This document shows, in pieces, positions 62,801 to 64,000 of a stretch of DNA of 64,000 nucleotides. The stretch comes from Zygnema cylindricum (lineage: Eukaryota > Streptophyta > Zygnematophyceae > Zygnematales > Zygnemataceae). The DNA lies in the NCBI GenBank assembly GCA_037447655.1, contig JBBHKE010003432.1:26749-90748 (forward strand), given 5' to 3'. Within the stretch, counting starts at the first letter, position 1. Each line of letters opens with the position of its first letter. Below the pieces are notes generated by a model. That model was not told where the DNA came from and did no database searches. It was given only the letters and a program-made list of their open reading frames with translations. The position numbers and the translations under genes are program-made.

Positions 62801-63906
62801 TTAGATTGGTTGAGTAAGATTTGATGACGACATGACAAAATTTAATATTTTTAATTTTCAAAGCTTTACCTATTGAAACATCAAACCCTAAAAATCTATC
62901 AAACATTCATTATGGATGGAGTAGATTAACACATGAAATAATGTTCAAGTATGAAAAAAAAAGGTTTATGCTAGGAACCACATTATTTTAAGTGCAAATT
63001 ATTTGCATACACACTACTGTATAGCACGATCTATATCGCTCTTCGAGTAATGAATTTATTAGTATGAGGATTGTTTTCGTGTTATTGCTTCTAAATTGAG
63101 AATGTATGGCCGCTTACACAATTAATCTTGTCAATGCAGGCTAATAGTGTTGTTAATGCTAATTTATGGTCAAAAGCCAAAAACAATCGGCACCAAATTA
63201 ATGTTATTAGCTTCAATAGCGGTTCCCAGTTATCCATAAATGCAGAGCAAGTTTTCAAAACATGAAAAAGATGAAACATGGCATATGTACGTAAGTACGA
63301 GATACGACAACAACATTTTAGGTCGTCTTCTGATACATGTTTTGAATGTTTTAGTGACTTTTTTAGGGTTGTTCGGAAGGTTTTTCAGACTCGTTCAAAG
63401 CTTGACATTTACTGATCCTTCAGGTGGAGGATTAAGTTCTTCAAATATTTAGTACTCAAGCTGAAAAACCAGCAATTGAATCCATAGCAAAATAAGACGA
63501 GGGGTGATTAGTCCACAGCAATTGTTTACCAGTACTACGCGCGTAATATAAAACTATAAAATACGCACATAGTACGGATAAACCACGTATACTGTTTCCA
63601 AATGTTTTCGTGCATTTGAACTACGGTGCGGGATGACATGTCCAGGGTAATTAAGGTGTGGGAGGATGAGTCCAGAGCAATAAAGGCATGGCATGAGGAG
63701 TCCACAGTAATTAAGGTGTGGGAGGATGAGTCCAGAGCAATTAAGGCATGGCATGAGGAGTCCACAGTAATTAAGGTGTGGGAGGATGAGTCCAGAGTAC
63801 ATCAACAGCAAATAGGGTGTACCTGGGCATCAATGCGGGAGCGAGCGAGAGGAAGGAAACGCCGAAAAAGAGCGTCCACTATTAGGGCAGCCGGATCGCT
63901 ACCCAT
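35338..63906 (-). CDS. FRY: Furry/MOR2-PAG1-like cell morphogenesis protein, 31 exons
   Basis: Complete gene of about 2,341 residues, in line with plant homologues. Exons in transcript order: 63906-63823, 62428-62310, 60529-60472, 59592-59520, 59282-59225, 58819-58724, 58442-58208, 57019-56723, 55996-55895, 55517-55407, 54371-54201, 52976-52670, 52005-51842, 51285-50767, 50391-50192, 49667-49418, 48170-48054, 47490-47222, 45935-45710, 45248-44904, 44231-44112, 43388-43122, 42515-42309, 42066-41938, 41508-41392, 41040-40858, 40098-39694, 38523-38377, 37877-37659, 37046-36384, 36105-35338. All phases fit. Signature blocks: [20 protein letters not shown] (N-terminus), [134 protein letters not shown] and YRTLVPFVG. 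Furry proteins are helical-repeat scaffolds that act with NDR kinases and MOB in polarity; their role in plants is little known. Doubtful points: the exon 25 donor (no GT; weak GC), the exon 27 acceptor (an alternative lies at 40123), and an apparent GC donor at exon 14. The start is ATG in a GCCATGGG context after a CT-rich leader. The symbol is by homology only. Confidence 0.93.
35620..35745 (-). repeat. In-frame Gly/Glu/Arg repeat in the last Furry-like exon
   Basis: A CCCTTCTCCTCT-type repeat encodes a GEGRGEGRG stretch between the conserved [11 protein letters not shown] region and [18 protein letters not shown]. The frame stays open through it, so it is probably a tolerated disordered insert. 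Confidence 0.85.
38850..39494. repeat. (TCCC)n/(GGGA)n microsatellite, about 640 bp, in Furry-like intron 27
   Basis: A nearly uninterrupted CCCT tetranucleotide with three or four slips. It gives [11 protein letters not shown] and REGGREGG frames of several hundred codons that are artefacts. Confidence 0.97.
40118..40640. repeat. Degenerate 40-60 bp repeat in Furry-like intron 26
   Basis: Blocks of the form GTTTAAGAATATTGCAGTA followed by TTTTCGTTYAAAA recur about ten times with heavy divergence. The first lies at the possible exon 27 acceptor. Confidence 0.55.
41281..41352. repeat. GGGA-rich tract next to the exon 25 donor
   Basis: (GGGA)n with slips lies on the intron side of exon 25, where no GT donor is found. 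Confidence 0.85.
42903..43112. repeat. Compound AAAC/AACC/AACT tetranucleotide tract in intron 22
   Basis: GAAACAAAGAAACAAA changes into CAACCAACCAACC and then AACTAACTAACT directly before the exon 22 donor. Confidence 0.85.
43396..43438. repeat. (GGA)n, the (CCT)n pyrimidine tract of intron 21
   Basis: On the minus strand (CCT)n precedes the CTCTCGTGCAG acceptor of exon 22, so it serves as its polypyrimidine tract. Confidence 0.85.
43490..43870. repeat. Degenerate GAACAGGTTTGTTTT repeat in intron 21
   Basis: Units of about 22-28 bp built on AGGTTTGTTTTYTGAAC recur through the segment. Confidence 0.6.
45340..45480. repeat. GGGA/GAGA-rich tract in intron 19
   Basis: Purine-rich, including duplicated GGAAGATAAGGGGGAGAGGG units. 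Minus-strand Ser/Pro/Leu frames across it are artefacts. Confidence 0.8.
45990..47130. repeat. Tandem partial copies of the exon 18 donor end (intron 18)
   Basis: About seven blocks spaced 165-200 bp apart (near 45996, 46157, 46318, 46488, 46660, 46830 and 47030) resemble 47218-47312, which is the real 3' end of exon 18 plus its donor. Shared plus-strand pieces are TTGTCCGGAGAAGC, GAAACCATTTCCACACTC, AGAGATTCTACGAC and GAGAGAAAATCTCAAAG. In frame, the 47030 copy still spells [20 protein letters not shown] against [20 protein letters not shown] in the gene. Confidence 0.88.
47640..47745. repeat. Decayed copy of the 5' part of exon 18 in intron 17
   Basis: CAAAGATTTGGGGTAACGAG, ACGGTAAACTTAGACAATGA and TTTGTAAGTTTCATGA parallel the exon 18 sequence at about 47414-47490 (CAAAGATTTCGAGCGACGAG, ACGGTAAACTTGGGCGACAA, GGAGTTTCATG). 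Confidence 0.7.
48185..49350. repeat. 1.17-kb purine-rich tract (GAAGGA/GAAAAA) in intron 16
   Basis: The plus strand is almost only G/A (GGAAGAAGGAAGAAGG and AAAGAAAAAAG). Six-frame translation gives Lys/Arg/Glu-rich or Phe/Ser/Leu-rich frames up to 450 codons, none protein-like. Confidence 0.95.
49690..50185. repeat. Degenerate 35-45 bp repeat in intron 15
   Basis: AACCATTTCCGTTACTGGTT followed by ACAGAACTACAAA recurs about a dozen times between exons 15 and 16. Confidence 0.75.
50577..50730. repeat. GA/GGGA microsatellite in intron 14
   Basis: GGGAGAGAGGGAGAGGG then (GA)n, ending just downstream of the exon 14 donor on the minus strand. Confidence 0.92.
53474..54067. repeat. (GGGAGA)n hexanucleotide tract, about 595 bp, in intron 11
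   Basis: Nearly perfect GAGGGA hexamers with scattered single-base slips. Frames on both strands ([21 protein letters not shown]) are repeat artefacts. Confidence 0.97.
54380..54720. repeat. Decayed copies of the exon 11 acceptor end (intron 10)
   Basis: The exon 11 start region (plus strand TGTTTTGTAATACTCTGAGA) is echoed at about 54488 (ATGTTTGTCACAGTCTGGGA) and 54613 (GTGTTTTGTAATACGTCGAG), each followed by GAGAAAAA-type tracts and a block with CTCTGCAATAAA or CTCTGCAGTAAA. The unit is about 125 bp. Confidence 0.65.
55317..55378. repeat. Decayed partial copy of exon 10 in the next intron
   Basis: The plus strand carries TTTCGGATGGAGATAAGCAT twice: once in exon 10 (about 55430-55449) and once here (about 55336-55355). 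On the minus strand the copy translates as [15 protein letters not shown] against [15 protein letters not shown] in the exon. Its donor position reads AAGTAT in place of AGGTAA. Confidence 0.85.
56020..56340. repeat. About 50-bp degenerate tandem repeat in intron 8
   Basis: CAAGTTTGTGCATACAGTTC followed by ACCAGAATTAGTGTRGAT recurs about six times. Confidence 0.8.
57250..57746. mobile_element. hAT-like non-autonomous element, copy 3 (in Furry-like intron 7)
   Basis: 497 bp, starting TAGTGTTGTGTATTGGTA and ending TACCAATACACAACACTA, the family termini with one shared change. Flanking 8-mers CTACATAT and CTATATGC match at 5 of 8, an eroded duplication. It is shorter than the other two copies and has a different interior. 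Confidence 0.88.
59793..59880. repeat. (GA)n(GT)n(GA)n microsatellite in intron 3
   Basis: GAGAGAGAGTGTGTGTGTGT then a further GA run, between exons 3 and 4. Confidence 0.9.
60112..60328. mobile_element. Inverted-repeat MITE, family B copy 3 (in Furry-like intron 3)
   Basis: The arms GCCACTTAGAACATCATTTC and the complement of GAAAAGATGATCTAAGTGGC lie within outer ends ATCGTTATTAGTGTTGG and CAACACTATTAGCGAT. The right end is CACAGTGTA. Confidence 0.78.
60829..61056. mobile_element. Degenerate inverted-repeat element of the TACACC family
   Basis: Begins TACACCATGAACCGTTATTA and ends TAATAAAGATTCACATTG, near-complementary to the family TIR. It lies in the long intron between exons 2 and 3. Confidence 0.55.
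62175..62270. repeat. Decayed partial copy of exon 2 in the next intron
   Basis: GCTTTGAGGAGAGGGATAGG here parallels GCTTTGAGGAGAGGGAGAGG in exon 2. On the minus strand the copy reads [13 protein letters not shown] against [13 protein letters not shown] in the exon. Confidence 0.7.
62612..62665. repeat. GGGAGA microsatellite in Furry-like intron 1
   Basis: (GGGAGA)n of about 50 bp. Confidence 0.85.
63634..63800. repeat. 60-bp tandem repeat (two related 30-mers) beside exon 1
   Basis: Alternating units AATTAAGGTGTGGGAGGATG plus AGTCCAGAGC, and AATTAAGGCATGGCATGAGG plus AGTCCACAGT, recur about 2.6 times in intron 1, some 20 bp from the exon 1 donor. The translated heptad-like frame (KVWEDES/KAWHEES) is a repeat artefact. 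Confidence 0.9.
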
Positions 63907-63918
63907 GGCATGACCGGG

Positions 63919-63960
<42 letters not shown>

Positions 63961-64000
63961 GGGGAGAGAGGGAGGGGAGAGAGGGAGGGGAGAGAGGGAG
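63919..64000 (-). promoter_or_regulatory. CT-rich leader of the Furry-like gene
   Basis: On the minus strand (CT)n and CCCTCTCTCC-type DNA runs from the window end to about 12 bp before the start codon, as in the SDR gene. The promoter itself lies beyond the window. Confidence 0.5.

Noticed and set aside
63554-63913. Plus-strand frame with KVWEDES/KAWHEES repeats
   Set aside because: 60-bp tandem repeat in intron 1, antisense to Furry-like exon 1.
1-64000. CRISPR array, bacterial operons, rRNA genes
   Set aside because: No regularly spaced repeat-spacer structure, no ribosome binding sites and no rRNA-like sequence; the window is eukaryotic.

Overview
This is eukaryotic nuclear DNA, most likely from a streptophyte (land plant or charophyte-type green alga). 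Four things point that way: GT-AG introns in every gene, Ty1/copia and Ty3/gypsy remnants, an SDR of plant type, and a giant Furry/MOR2-PAG1-like gene whose exons read like plant homologues end to end. The DNA is AT-rich and full of microsatellites. The species cannot be named from the sequence; a charophyte is possible but unproven.

Layout. 1-4.3 kb: minus-strand Ty1/copia remnants with LTR-like DNA that carries a 76-nt tRNA-like sequence. 4.3-8 kb: unassigned repeat-rich DNA with an 888-bp hAT-like element. 8.06-10.55 kb: complete four-exon short-chain dehydrogenase/reductase (SDR) gene (+). 10.5-15.3 kb: minisatellites and dispersed repeats. 15.3-16.1 kb: broken gene (-) with a proline/serine-rich stretch and an F-type-lectin/discoidin-like domain. 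16.6-24.3 kb: a second, inverted copia element, interrupted by nested inverted-repeat elements and followed by a second hAT-like copy. 24.4-28.06 kb: six-exon secreted LysM-type protein gene (+). 28.9-29.5 kb: gypsy integrase relic (-). 31.0-32.2 kb: last two exons of a Ser/Thr kinase (+). 35.3-63.9 kb: complete Furry-like gene (-), modelled as 31 exons, about 2,340 residues, start codon to stop.

The Furry-like gene is the main content. Exon phases join in frame across all 30 introns; one donor is an apparent GC site and one is unresolved. Many short exons are visible only by chaining phases and protein similarity. The introns hold long purine/pyrimidine tracts, transposons and, most notably, decayed tandem copies of neighbouring exon-intron junctions. 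The clearest case is about seven partial copies of the exon 18 donor end inside intron 18; several keep a GTAAG/GTGAG donor. Similar copies occur at exons 2, 10 and 11 and at a splice acceptor of the LysM gene, which suggests these introns grow by local duplication of splice junctions.

The genes do not form an obvious pathway. The LysM protein (glycan recognition, secreted) and the kinase fragment are neighbours on the same strand, but the kinase is of CAMK/CDPK type and a gypsy relic lies between them, so they are treated as separate genes.
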